Shown here: positions 54,873 through 63,822 of the stretch, in pieces
Layout: the number at the start of each line of letters is the position of its first letter
Numbering within the stretch: position 1 is the first letter of the stretch
Assembly (NCBI RefSeq): GCF_005405385.1
Contig: NZ_BJDY01000005.1
Coordinates: 186,001 to 250,000 of the forward strand
DNA from: Lactiplantibacillus mudanjiangensis
Lineage (GTDB): Bacteria; Bacillota; Bacilli; Lactobacillales; Lactobacillaceae
Reading direction: 5' to 3'
Length of the DNA: 64,000 nt
Made by a program: the position numbers and the translations under genes
Notes under the pieces: model-generated
Database searches by the model: none
Told to the model about the DNA's origin: nothing
Seen by the model: the letters and a program-made list of their open reading frames with translations, nothing else

Positions 54873-56351
54873 ATGAAAAAACAACCTACCAAAATTTCAA
54901 AATCAACGATGACCATTGCTTGGGTCATCGTATTCGGTGCCATGGCACCGCTATTAGATTCAACCATGATGAACATCGCCATCAACAACTTGGTCAAAAG
55001 CTTTAACAGTTCGGTGACCACGGTTCAATGGACGATTACTTGTTACCTACTGGCTACTGGTGTCGCCGTACCATTTTCCAGTTGGCTACTCAACAAATTT
55101 GACGGTAAACTCGTCTTTATGACTGGTGAAATTTTATTTGGTGTCGGATCAATTTTATCCGCAATCTCACCAAATATTCAATTTCTAATCGGTGCGCGCT
55201 TAATTCAAGGGTTTGCTGGCGGTTTAATCATGCCACTGTTAACGACCTTGTTAGTCCAAACTGCCGGAACTGCTGTGATGGGTCAAATGATGGCAACAGT
55301 AGGGCTTCCCATGATTCTTGGACCACTTTTTGGACCCGTTATCGGCGGGGTTATTATCAAGTTTCTTTCTTGGCACTGGATTTTCTGGATTAACGTGCCC
55401 GTCACCTTAATTTCAATGTTCTTAATCATTTGGAAAATGCCTAACTACCCCGCACAAAATAAAGCAGCTAAAATGGATTTCATTGGAATCTTATTGTTAA
55501 TCGTGTCATCCAGTTCAATTATTTATGCGATCGTCAAGGCTGCTCACAGTGCTAATTTCACCAATCATACGACGGTCACTTTCTTAATTATTGGCGCCGT
55601 AGCCTTGATCTTGTACATTATCTGGGCCGCCTTTCGTCGTGAACAGGCCGTTTTGCCACTTAGTCTATTCACCTTCCCATCATTTGATGGTTCAGTCGTC
55701 GGGCTGTTTCTCGCCGGGACAGTTCTCAATGGTGCCATGCTATTACTGCCACTTTTCCTCCAAAATGTGCAAGGGATGAGTGTCATCATGGCCGCCTTAG
55801 CCTTGGTACCACAAGGCCTTGGTATGTTAGTTTCACGGCCACTAACCGGTAAGCTCACAGACCAAATTGGGGCTAAATATGTGGTCTTCACCAGTGTCTT
55901 AATCACGTTTATTGGCACACTACCGTTCTTTTGGATTGGTATTCACACGGCTTATTGGTTAATCGCCATCGTCTTGTTTGTTCGCGGTATCGGTGCTGGT
56001 GGGATTTTGATGCCATTAATGGCTGACTCTTACACCGGTATGGACAATGCCCAAGTACCAGCCGCAACGATTGGGTCTCGGATTATCCAAAATGTCGGCA
56101 GTGCATTTGGTTCGGCGTTAATCACCACTTTGGTCACGGCTTACTCCAACTCGCACGTTAAAACATTTGAACATCGTCTGGCAGCTGGTCATTACCATGT
56201 AGCCGCAAGTCATTTGAAAGCATTCACGACTCAACACTTAGTTAACATTCGCCTTGAAGCATTTCAATATGGTTTCTTATTCATCTCAATCGCAGCCTTA
56301 GTCATCATTTTGCCAACCCTATTCTTATCTAACAAAATGAAAAAAGTTTAA
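54873..56351 (+). CDS. DHA2-type 14-TM multidrug MFS transporter
   Basis: 492 residues, ATG 54873 behind AAGGAGAAAG. About 14 membrane segments; motif C-like GLPMILGPLFGPVIGG in TM5 marks an antiporter, and LDSTMMNIAI in TM1 is the DHA2 (EmrB/QacA) signature. Proton-driven efflux of drugs or related compounds; substrate unknown. Controlled by the adjacent TetR. Confidence 0.92.
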   Translation: MKKQPTKISKSTMTIAWVIVFGAMAPLLDSTMMNIAINNLVKSFNSSVTTVQWTITCYLLATGVAVPFSSWLLNKFDGKLVFMTGEILFGVGSILSAISPNIQFLIGARLIQGFAGGLIMPLLTTLLVQTAGTAVMGQMMATVGLPMILGPLFGPVIGGVIIKFLSWHWIFWINVPVTLISMFLIIWKMPNYPAQNKAAKMDFIGILLLIVSSSSIIYAIVKAAHSANFTNHTTVTFLIIGAVALILYIIWAAFRREQAVLPLSLFTFPSFDGSVVGLFLAGTVLNGAMLLLPLFLQNVQGMSVIMAALALVPQGLGMLVSRPLTGKLTDQIGAKYVVFTSVLITFIGTLPFFWIGIHTAYWLIAIVLFVRGIGAGGILMPLMADSYTGMDNAQVPAATIGSRIIQNVGSAFGSALITTLVTAYSNSHVKTFEHRLAAGHYHVAASHLKAFTTQHLVNIRLEAFQYGFLFISIAALVIILPTLFLSNKMKKV

Positions 56352-56359
56352 TCTAACTA

Positions 56360-56408
56360 AAAAAGATGATCACAACAGCCAATATTGGCGTTGTGATCAT
56401 CTTTTTAT
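56360..56408. terminator. Bidirectional terminator
   Basis: AAGATGATCACAAC/GTTGTGATCATCTT with inner CCAATATTGG; ends the MFS gene on plus and originally the deacetylase gene on minus, from which element B now separates it. Confidence 0.92.
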
Positions 56409-56417
56409 ATTTTCATC

Positions 56418-56955
56418 ACTAAAGGTTGAAAGCTGAATTTCAGACTTAACCATTGATAGGATAGACATTTAACGGTCAAAAATAGCGAAACTTGCCGCCT
56501 ACCGTTCGCCCAATCCGGGCCGGAACGCTGTGGATGGACAATCCAAGCCAAAGTTCGGTCTTGGATTTCGTTTTGAACCGCAAAGGTCGGCGTTTCAAAA
56601 GCGCCAGTTTCTAAGCAAAAACCGCTAAGAAACGCCCACGGCTGGGCCCAGATTAGACTCACTTTCGGCTAGAGTTGTGATCAAATCATTGATCATCGCT
56701 TAACCGCAGGCTGTCAGTGATGGCGCCAACCGTGAAAACGTCGTTGTCCGGGTGTTTTTGCCGGACTTACAACGTGGACGTCTTGAAAGACTAGTGGTGT
56801 TTGCTAGGCTTTCAAGCGAGATTGAAGCCCGCCTTTTGGCTGAAATCGGTCCCCACAGCTGGCAGAATCACTGACAGCCGGAGGTGACCGATTTAAGAGT
56901 ATTCAAGTCAGCTCTAGCAAGGTCCTACTAACGATGAGTAAGTTCAACCTTTAGT
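56418..56955 (-). mobile_element. Structured mobile element, copy B (538 bp, inverted)
   Basis: Same terminal repeats (ACTAAAGGTTGAA at both ends) and exact direct repeat TTTCATC at 56411-56417 and 56956-56962. Read on minus it aligns with copies A and C along its length but is the most divergent. Pairing is kept with different bases: AATCCAAG/CTTGGATT (56540-56547, 56560-56567) where A has GGTTCAG/CTGAACC, and a perfect 13-bp long-range pair GGCTGTCAGTGAT (56709-56721) with its complement (56868-56880). It lies 2-9 bp behind the deacetylase stop. Confidence 0.85.
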
Positions 56956-56963
56956 TTTCATCA

Positions 56964-57857
56964 TTAATTTTGTGTCAGCCATTTCTTAATACTTGGCCAA
57001 CTATTTCCGTTCACGATCATTCGTGGTAAGTTGTTCATTGCCGTTTCATCGGTGACAATCCCGACATCTAAGGTTGCAATACCTTCAGTCAAATGTTGCT
57101 TACTCAAGAAATTATTAATCCGTTTAGGGCCACTCCCATATGGATAGGCAAACATCTTCGCAGTAACCCCCATATGCGCTTTTAACTCACGCTTACTTAA
57201 CGCAAAATCACGTTTAAAGTTTTGATATTCATGTGGTTGATCAAAAATCGGTGTAAACTTCTTGGTTAAATAATGCATATCATGCGTATGCAAGCCTAAA
57301 GTCATCAATGATCCTGCCGACTTTTTAGCAGCCTTGATCTGTGACCAAGTTGCCAATTGCGTGCCTTCACGGTAACGGCCAGTATTTCCGGTAATCACAA
57401 ACGTGGTAAACGGCATGTGATACTTCTTCATAATTGGCATGGCATTATCAATCGTGGTTCGATCAATATCATCAAAGGTTAAGACAACGTATTTGCCCTT
57501 AATCGGTTTGCCGCTAGCTTTCATTTGCGCCATTTGCGCACTCGAAATCACTTTCACGTGTTGCTCATGAAGGGTCTTCATTTGGGCGGCAAATTGATCT
57601 AATGGCACATTAAAGTCATGTAACTGTGAGTTACTCGACAAGATTTTTGATAATTGGACCCCGGCAGTATTCTTCAAAATCCGGTGATAACAAAAAATAA
57701 TGATCCCATTTTTCGCGCGCGCATCTTCTGGGCGTAACGCATAATCTTCGTTGCCACCCTTATTAAATTGGAAATTCTGTTTAACGGTGAAGCCCATGGC
57801 CACGACCACTAATAATGCTAACAGCCAAATTAATCCTTTTCGTTTCCACCGCTTCAT
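56964..57857 (-). CDS. Polysaccharide deacetylase (IcaB/PgaB type)
   Basis: 297 residues from ATG 57857, overlapping the PgaD-like gene by 4 bp. Signal/anchor helix (GLIWLLALLVVVAMGF), then IIIFCYHRIL, metal/catalytic LTFDDIDRT, HTHDMH and FAYPYGSG motifs of CE4. In the ica/pga systems this enzyme removes some N-acetyl groups from poly-beta-1,6-GlcNAc outside the cell, which aids attachment. Loss of its nearby terminator through element B may affect mRNA ends. Confidence 0.9.
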   Translation of the reverse strand: MKRWKRKGLIWLLALLVVVAMGFTVKQNFQFNKGGNEDYALRPEDARAKNGIIIFCYHRILKNTAGVQLSKILSSNSQLHDFNVPLDQFAAQMKTLHEQHVKVISSAQMAQMKASGKPIKGKYVVLTFDDIDRTTIDNAMPIMKKYHMPFTTFVITGNTGRYREGTQLATWSQIKAAKKSAGSLMTLGLHTHDMHYLTKKFTPIFDQPHEYQNFKRDFALSKRELKAHMGVTAKMFAYPYGSGPKRINNFLSKQHLTEGIATLDVGIVTDETAMNNLPRMIVNGNSWPSIKKWLTQN

Positions 57858-58141
57858 GCTTGTTTCCCCCGTAATTTCCGTAACCGCCACGCGGCATAAC
57901 CCCAAACTATCAGTGAAACAAGCACAATGATACCAACCACAATGCCATATAACTGATAATCCAAATTCATCAACAAGTAAAAGCTAACCAGTGTATCACT
58001 GTAGACGTGAAAGATGAACGCGAGATTCACGACCACAACAAAAATCACAAATAGCCACATCGCCGCAATCAACAAAATCCGCCCACCAGTCCGATGCGCA
58101 CTAGTCTGCTTACGAATCACAAATTTTTCATTATCCCGCAT
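57854..58141 (-). CDS. PgaD/IcaD-like small membrane subunit
   Basis: 95 residues from ATG 58141, which shares a base with the synthase stop (TAATG). Two long hydrophobic segments and a basic C-terminus. Size, topology and place directly after the synthase fit PgaD/IcaD, the partner needed for full synthase activity. Confidence 0.75.
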   Translation of the reverse strand: MRDNEKFVIRKQTSAHRTGGRILLIAAMWLFVIFVVVVNLAFIFHVYSDTLVSFYLLMNLDYQLYGIVVGIIVLVSLIVWGYAAWRLRKLRGKQA

Positions 58142-59364
58142 TACTTCAACCCCCGATCTGGACTGGTCCACGTCCCAATCCGATCTGGATCTAAGACGAA
58201 CGAAATGATGGCCGCGATACAACTGACCAAGTTAATCATCCAATAATAGATGATATAAACTGGTATCAATAATAGATCGCGCCATTCCAAATAGGCCGCA
58301 GCTTGTGATGCTTTAAACCCAATCCCGAATTGGGTAAAACTGATGACCAATAAGATCAACAAAATATCGCCATCCAGCTGCACCGAGTGCACCATAATCA
58401 AATTTAGCACCCATGAAATAAGACTTAATGAGGTACAAATCGCCCAAACATTACTAATCACTGTTTCATAAAGTAAAACGCGTTTACTCCAGCTACCATG
58501 AGCCAGGACATCACGGTTTCCCACCAGCACTTCAAGCCCACCACGTGACCAACGTTGCCGTTGCTTGATCAGATTCCGTACGCTTTCGGGCACAAGAATC
58601 CAGCAAATTGCTCGTGGTTCATAACGCACTTGCCAGCCATGCCGATACATCCGCCACGTAATATCAATATCTTCAGTCATAACCGCTGGATTCCAACCGC
58701 CAACTGCCAGTAATGCGTCTCGACGAAAGGCAACAATGACGCCAGAAACTGTTGTAATCCGGCCCGTCAAAAAGGCTTGGGCTTTCTTAATAATGTCAAT
58801 AACCCCAATATATTCCAATAACTGTAGCCGACCCAAAATAGTCGTCCGATTCCGAACCACTGGTTTACCAGCCACTGCTCCAATATGAGGATCACTATTT
58901 AACGTCTTCACAAGTTCAGATAATGACTGATAGTCTAGGATCGAATCTGAATCGATCCCCAACAAATACTCACCGTTAGCCACTTTTAGTCCCTGGTTCA
59001 TCGCGTTAGCTTTGCCTTGATTAACTTCAATTGGCACAACTTTAATCAAAAAACGATTTTCATAAGCTTTTTGTAACTCATACATGATGTTCAACGTATC
59101 ATCACTGCTCTTGTCATCAATCAGAATGATCTCAAAATTATGATAATGTAGCGCCGCAATCGATGCCACGGCCCCTTTTAAGGTATCCTGTTCATTATGC
59201 GCTGGCACGAGAATCGACACTAACGGTGCAGTATCAGGCGTTAGCACTGGTCGTTTTTCAGTTCGCTGTAACTTACCAAAATAAAGACACCCAATAATCC
59301 ACAGGGACGCCACTAAGATTGGATAACCAATCACAAAGTCATTCATTAAATTAATCAACCACAT
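58141..59364 (-). CDS. pgaC: Processive GT2 glycosyltransferase, PNAG synthase type
   Basis: 407 residues: N-terminal membrane segment, GT-A domain with SILVPAHNE, IDDKSSDDT, GIDSDSI, VMTEDIDITWRM (catalytic base Asp) and QRQRWSRGG, then about four C-terminal helices. This is the IcaA/PgaC layout. It polymerises UDP-GlcNAc into poly-beta-1,6-N-acetylglucosamine and exports the chain. The cluster has synthase, PgaD-like and deacetylase but no IcaC acyltransferase. Confidence 0.9.
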   Translation of the reverse strand: MWLINLMNDFVIGYPILVASLWIIGCLYFGKLQRTEKRPVLTPDTAPLVSILVPAHNEQDTLKGAVASIAALHYHNFEIILIDDKSSDDTLNIMYELQKAYENRFLIKVVPIEVNQGKANAMNQGLKVANGEYLLGIDSDSILDYQSLSELVKTLNSDPHIGAVAGKPVVRNRTTILGRLQLLEYIGVIDIIKKAQAFLTGRITTVSGVIVAFRRDALLAVGGWNPAVMTEDIDITWRMYRHGWQVRYEPRAICWILVPESVRNLIKQRQRWSRGGLEVLVGNRDVLAHGSWSKRVLLYETVISNVWAICTSLSLISWVLNLIMVHSVQLDGDILLILLVISFTQFGIGFKASQAAAYLEWRDLLLIPVYIIYYWMINLVSCIAAIISFVLDPDRIGTWTSPDRGLK

Positions 59365-59575
59365 ATTTTTTTAATTACTCCTTTTAATCGTTCCCCATCA
59401 ATAAGCATATTATTTTAACACATAATTGCCGATTGACTAGTTGAATCACATAATCGGTGGATTTTGGTTCCTAAACGTTTATGACGTAATTAAGTGGCAA
59501 TTTCTTTATTTTCTATGAAAAAAAGGTGAATGACCATCATTCAGTCACAATTCTCCAGTACAATGGGTTTAATTA

Positions 59576-60095
59576 ACTAAAAGTTGAAAAATAATTATAG
59601 TGATGGAACCCTTACCAGTACTATCCTGAGTTATGCTAAATCGGTCACCTACGCCAGTCAGTAATTCTGCCGGCTGTGGGGATCGGTTCCAGCCAAAGTA
59701 CGGGCTTCCACCTCACTTTTGAGCCTAGCCCAAATCGCTAGTCTCAAAAGTCGTCCACATCGTAAGCTCGGGAAAACCACCCGAACTAACGATATTTTCA
59801 CGGCCGGCGCCATCACTGGCTGACTCCGGTTATTTCGAATTAATCAACTTGGTAACTATTATAGCCGATAGTGAGTCCACATTGAGCCCAGCCTTGGGAG
59901 CTCTTAGCGATTTATCGCTTAGAGCTCGGCGCTTTTGAAACACGGGTTGGGTGGTTCAAAACGACGTTTCAGACCGCTCTTTGGCTGAGCCGGTCCGCCC
60001 ACAGCGTTCCGACTCAATGTGGGCGAACGATAGGTGGCAAGTATGACTAGTTTTTATCAATGATTATCGATAAAAACTATCTTTCAACCTTTAGT
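59576..60095 (+). mobile_element. Structured mobile element, copy C (520 bp)
   Basis: Terminal repeats ACTAAAAGTTGAAA...TTTCAACCTTTAGT (one C.A mismatch), flanked by TTAATTA at 59569-59575 and 60096-60102. Closely similar to copy A, with single-copy GAGCTC-type hairpin where A has a tandem duplication. Several arms keep pairing with altered bases (TCGGG/CCCGA where A has CCGGG/CCCGG). It lies in the 5' region of the VanZ-RDD gene, 28 bp before its ATG, so it may have replaced or displaced the promoter. Confidence 0.85.
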
Positions 60096-60123
60096 TTAAT
60101 TAATTCATCGGGGGGACGCCATT

Positions 60124-61287
60124 ATGCGAAACTTAATCACTAAACTCTATCAACTGGCTCAATCTAGTCATATCGTCAGTACGTTGCTCGAACCCGCGCA
60201 CATTATTATTTTGGCGTTGCCATTCGTCACCTTACTAATTGCCTTAATCGTTCTATCCGGTCAGTTACACAGCCACGAAACCCTCAGTGAACGGCGAATT
60301 GTCAGTACTTACTCCTTTATCTGGTACCTAGCAGCCAGCTATTTACTGATTATTTTGCCACTCCCTTCACGCAGTTCAGTGGCCGCCTTAACGAGCGCCG
60401 AATATAATCTCCAACCTTTTTACTTCGTCACGCAGCTTAAGCTACTCACCGGTTTTCAGCTAAGCAATCCGGCGACATGGTTAGCAACATTTAAAACATC
60501 GACTTTTTTCCAACCGTTTTTTAACGTGATTCTCTTAATGCCATTTGGCGCTTATCTGAAAGGCCGTCACCATTGGCCAATTTGGTTAATCACGTTGGCT
60601 AGCTTCGCCCTATCGTTATTCTTTGAAACCACTCAACTCACTGGGCTGTACGGCTACTACAGTCGGGCTTATCGCATGTTTGACGTGGATGATCTGATCA
60701 CCAACACGTTCGGTGGCTTTTTAGGTGCCGTGGCACTAGGCTTTATTCCTAAAAAATGGTGGCAAACCGATCATTCTCGTCAACTTAATCATCAAGATCA
60801 TCCCATCAATTGGCGTCGTATTGGGGCACTTATCATTGACTGGGGCTTAATTGCATGCTTTGATGCCGGTTACTTTGTACTCGTTAAACATTTTAATTGG
60901 CCACTACCGCATGATTTTCGTTGGCTGTATGTCTTTAACATCTTAGCGTTCTTCTGGTTACCAGCCAAACTCTGGCGTGGTAAAACGATTGGTGGTTGGT
61001 TAACCAATAGTCGCCTTTTAAGTACCACCGGTCAGCCAGCTAGTGGTTGGCAACTTTTAGTTCATTATGGTGGTCTTTATTTCATTAGTTTGCCACTACT
61101 TTTCTTAGACTTGTGGTTATTCAATAAACTGGGAAACGTTCCTAGCCCAACACTCAATCGGTTAGATATTAGCCTTGTCATCGTTTCTTTAATCTTACTC
61201 ATTATTAGTTACGATCTACTCTTAACTTTCTTCAGTCGCGAGCATCAAATGTGGTGTGAACGGTTAAGTCGGACGACTGTTCATTAA
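60124..61287 (+). CDS. VanZ-RDD fusion membrane protein
   Basis: 387 residues, ATG 60124 behind GGGGGGA. N-terminal VanZ-like domain (about 1-215; PFFNVILLMPFGAYL, SLFFETTQLTG, FDVDDLITNTFGGFLGA) and C-terminal RDD domain (about 228-385; RRIGALIIDWGLI, GKTIGGWLTNSRL). VanZ domains relate to lipoglycopeptide tolerance; RDD proteins to transport. Function of the fusion unknown. Not linked to van genes here. Confidence 0.88.
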   Translation: MRNLITKLYQLAQSSHIVSTLLEPAHIIILALPFVTLLIALIVLSGQLHSHETLSERRIVSTYSFIWYLAASYLLIILPLPSRSSVAALTSAEYNLQPFYFVTQLKLLTGFQLSNPATWLATFKTSTFFQPFFNVILLMPFGAYLKGRHHWPIWLITLASFALSLFFETTQLTGLYGYYSRAYRMFDVDDLITNTFGGFLGAVALGFIPKKWWQTDHSRQLNHQDHPINWRRIGALIIDWGLIACFDAGYFVLVKHFNWPLPHDFRWLYVFNILAFFWLPAKLWRGKTIGGWLTNSRLLSTTGQPASGWQLLVHYGGLYFISLPLLFLDLWLFNKLGNVPSPTLNRLDISLVIVSLILLIISYDLLLTFFSREHQMWCERLSRTTVH

Positions 61288-61357
61288 AACGCCCTTTACG
61301 TTCGGGGCCAAAGCATGTTAAATTGAGAGTAAATCAAAAATCTGGAAGTTTACAAAC

Positions 61358-62266
61358 ATGATAAAAGTAGAAGCCCTAAGCGACGATTTCCGGTGGGTCG
61401 CAGTTAACAATTATACGGATAATGATTATAATCAGCTCATTAATGAAGAAGGCGTCACCGATGAAATGTTGGGTTACGCCACCGACCGACATGAACGTGG
61501 CCGACTCGAATACGATGCCAAAAGTGCCATTACCACGTTGATTTTTGACGTGGTGACCAAGAACATTGATGAAGGGACTTACACCGCTCAAGTCAGTTTT
61601 ATGTTGGTTGAACACACGTTGCTCACCTTCACGACTGACCACACTGATTTTGTTGAAGACATGTTGGCGGATGTGATCGATGCCGATTGGGAAAAAGTCC
61701 AACATCCCATCGATTATATCTTTGACGTGATGTACAAGTTATCACGTCAATACTTTCAAGCAATTAATGCCATCAACAAAGACCGGCAAAATATCCAATC
61801 CAAAATGCGTAAACAAATCCAACGTTCCGTCATTCTACAACTGATGGAATTAGAAACGACATTGGTTTACTTTTTGACTTCGCTCAAAACCAATAATGAC
61901 ATGTTACAATCGCTCAAACGCTTTGCACCAATTAAATTATCAACGACACAAAAAGAACGCCTTGATGATATCATTGTTGAAGCACAACAAGGGCTCGAAA
62001 TGGCTAACATCGCTTCTGATATTATTGGTCGAGTTTCCAACGCCTATTCAAACATCTTAGATAATAGTTTGAACAACACCATGTGGCTATTAACGATCTT
62101 TTCAATCGTGTTGACGATGCCAAATATCGTTTTTGGCTTTTTCGGTCAAAACGTCGATCTCCCATTCACCAAAAATCCATTCGGTTGGGAGATTACGGTC
62201 ATCATCGCGATTGGCTTGTGCGCCCTCACCATTTGGCTACTCCGTCGTAATTCATTTCGTAAATAA
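61358..62266 (+). CDS. CorA-like divalent cation transporter with GQN motif
   Basis: 302 residues: acidic cytoplasmic domain, long helix (about 120-230), two C-terminal membrane segments. The signature loop is FFGQNVDLP where Mg-transporting CorA has GMN. Such variants occur in lactobacillal CorA-like proteins; ion preference may differ (Zn, Co or Mn) or the protein may be regulatory. Confidence 0.87.
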   Translation: MIKVEALSDDFRWVAVNNYTDNDYNQLINEEGVTDEMLGYATDRHERGRLEYDAKSAITTLIFDVVTKNIDEGTYTAQVSFMLVEHTLLTFTTDHTDFVEDMLADVIDADWEKVQHPIDYIFDVMYKLSRQYFQAINAINKDRQNIQSKMRKQIQRSVILQLMELETTLVYFLTSLKTNNDMLQSLKRFAPIKLSTTQKERLDDIIVEAQQGLEMANIASDIIGRVSNAYSNILDNSLNNTMWLLTIFSIVLTMPNIVFGFFGQNVDLPFTKNPFGWEITVIIAIGLCALTIWLLRRNSFRK

Positions 62267-62271
62267 GCCTC

Positions 62272-62318
62272 AAAAAAGGTCGCCGATTCGAAAATTCGAA
62301 TCAGCGACCTTCTTTTGA
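62272..62318. terminator. Terminator of the CorA-like gene
   Basis: AAGGTCGC.GATTCGAA pairs with TTCGAATC.GCGACCTT, T-run on plus. Confidence 0.9.
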
Positions 62319-62343
62319 TGTCAGAATATTTATTGCCAAAACG

Positions 62344-62453
62344 TGCACCAAAAGTCAATCAGTTCCGCTTAACCCTGCTAACCAAGCAATCCAAGTTCAG
62401 GATTGTTCGGTTAGCAACGTTAATGCTCGCTGACTGCCCGACTTTTGGCTCAC
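62344..62453 (-). other. Long nested hairpin behind asd
   Basis: CCAAAAGTC/GACTTTTGG enclose TTAAC/GTTAA, GCTAACC/GGTTAGC and CAATCC/GGATTG, all stacked in one arm. No T-run, so it is not a standard terminator. Could be a 3'-end stabiliser or a further small structured repeat. Confidence 0.5.
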
Positions 62454-62460
62454 TCTAATC

Positions 62461-63522
62461 TTATTGCATGTGTAACAAGCCTAACTTATCTAAGTGTTCG
62501 GCGATTTGAACGGAGTTCCAAGCCGCACCCTTCAATAAGTTGTCAGAAACGTCCCACATATGGAAAGCCATTGGATCTTCTTGATCAGGACGAACCCGGC
62601 CAACGAAAGTATCCTTAGACCCTTCAGCATTGTGAGCTTGTGGGTAAATTTGATGATCTGGATCATCTTGTAACACGATCCCAGGAGCAGCAGCTAAAGC
62701 GGCTTGAATGCCTTTAACGTTAGCTTTAGGGTCTTCAACTTCAAAATAGACAGCTTCGGAATGACTAACAGGTACCGGAATCCGGACACAAGTAGCCGTA
62801 ACTTTGATATCATCACTATCCATATCGCCACCACACATGATCTTCTTGGTTTCATGGATCATTTTCCATTCTTCATGGGTATAACCGTCTTCTTCAAAGA
62901 CATCAATTTGTGGTAACGCATTAAAGGCAATTGGATAATGCTTCTTATCACCAGAAACGGGTAAAATGCTAGCTTCCATTTCCTTACCATCTAAATAAGC
63001 TTGTGCTTCATCACGTAATTCTTGTACCGCACGGTTACCAGCACCACTAACGGCTTGATACGTGGACACAATGACCTTCTTCAATCCAAAGGCCTTGCGA
63101 ATTGGTTCCAATGCCACGACCATTTGAATCGTTGAGCAATTTGGATTGGCAATAATGCCATGATGCTTGTACAAAGCATCTTCGTTCACTTCTGGTACCA
63201 CTAATGGGACTTCGGGGTCCATTCGGAACGCACTTGTATTATCAACAACGACTGCACCACGTTTAACAGCTTCAGGCGCAAACTTCTTAGAAACTGAGCC
63301 ACCCGCTGAGAATAAGGCCAAATCAATCCCTTCAAATGATTCTGGGACAGTTTCTTCAACCGTTAACGTTTGACCGTTGAACTGCAATTCTTTACCCGCC
63401 GACCGACTCGAAGCCAGTAATTTAACTGAATTGACTGGTAAACTCGTTTGTTCCACCATTTTGATCATCCGGGCACCTACAGCACCGGTTGCACCGACAA
63501 TCGCGACGTTATATCCACTCAC
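62461..63522 (-). CDS. asd: Aspartate-semialdehyde dehydrogenase
   Basis: 353 residues from GTG 63522, eight bases behind GAGG. NADP motif [13 protein letters not shown], catalytic Cys in [10 protein letters not shown] (about 128), His in [10 protein letters not shown]. Makes aspartate semialdehyde for lysine/diaminopimelate and, via hom at 35 kb, methionine. The ATG at 63573 lies in the promoter region. Confidence 0.95.
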   Translation of the reverse strand: MSGYNVAIVGATGAVGARMIKMVEQTSLPVNSVKLLASSRSAGKELQFNGQTLTVEETVPESFEGIDLALFSAGGSVSKKFAPEAVKRGAVVVDNTSAFRMDPEVPLVVPEVNEDALYKHHGIIANPNCSTIQMVVALEPIRKAFGLKKVIVSTYQAVSGAGNRAVQELRDEAQAYLDGKEMEASILPVSGDKKHYPIAFNALPQIDVFEEDGYTHEEWKMIHETKKIMCGGDMDSDDIKVTATCVRIPVPVSHSEAVYFEVEDPKANVKGIQAALAAAPGIVLQDDPDHQIYPQAHNAEGSKDTFVGRVRPDQEDPMAFHMWDVSDNLLKGAAWNSVQIAEHLDKLGLLHMQ

Positions 63523-63557
63523 AATGAAGACCTCGCTTTGATAGTTATTGAAACTCA

Positions 63558-63566
63558 AGTATAGCA
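63558..63566 (-). promoter_or_regulatory. Extended -10 promoter of asd
   Basis: TGCTATACT on minus, an extended -10 box 36-44 bp upstream of the GTG. No clear -35, no lysine riboswitch or T-box seen. Confidence 0.5.
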
Positions 63567-63822
63567 CATTCAAAAAAATTAAAAACTAATGAGATCTAAA
63601 AAAATAATGATCCTAATCTCAAATCAATTGAGGACGACTTAACTGTTAGCGATTAAGCCTTATCAAATCAACGTTTACTCGCTTATCAGGCGTTCATTAA
63701 GTAATCAAAAAAATTATTTTTGCGCCCTTGACCGCATGAAAGCGTTGTCAGATTAGTTAACCCGTTTCACTTTAGTTGCTTATTCCACTGAAATGAGTCA
63801 AAATATATATCGAGGTGAAGAA
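63567..63822. other. Intergenic region, nothing clear
   Basis: 256 bases between divergent genes; AT-rich, no hairpin or operator convincing enough to call. Holds the promoter of the last gene. Confidence 0.4.

Noticed and set aside
63523-63822. Lysine riboswitch or T-box upstream of asd
   Set aside because: No T-box motif, no terminator and no recognisable lysine-riboswitch core.
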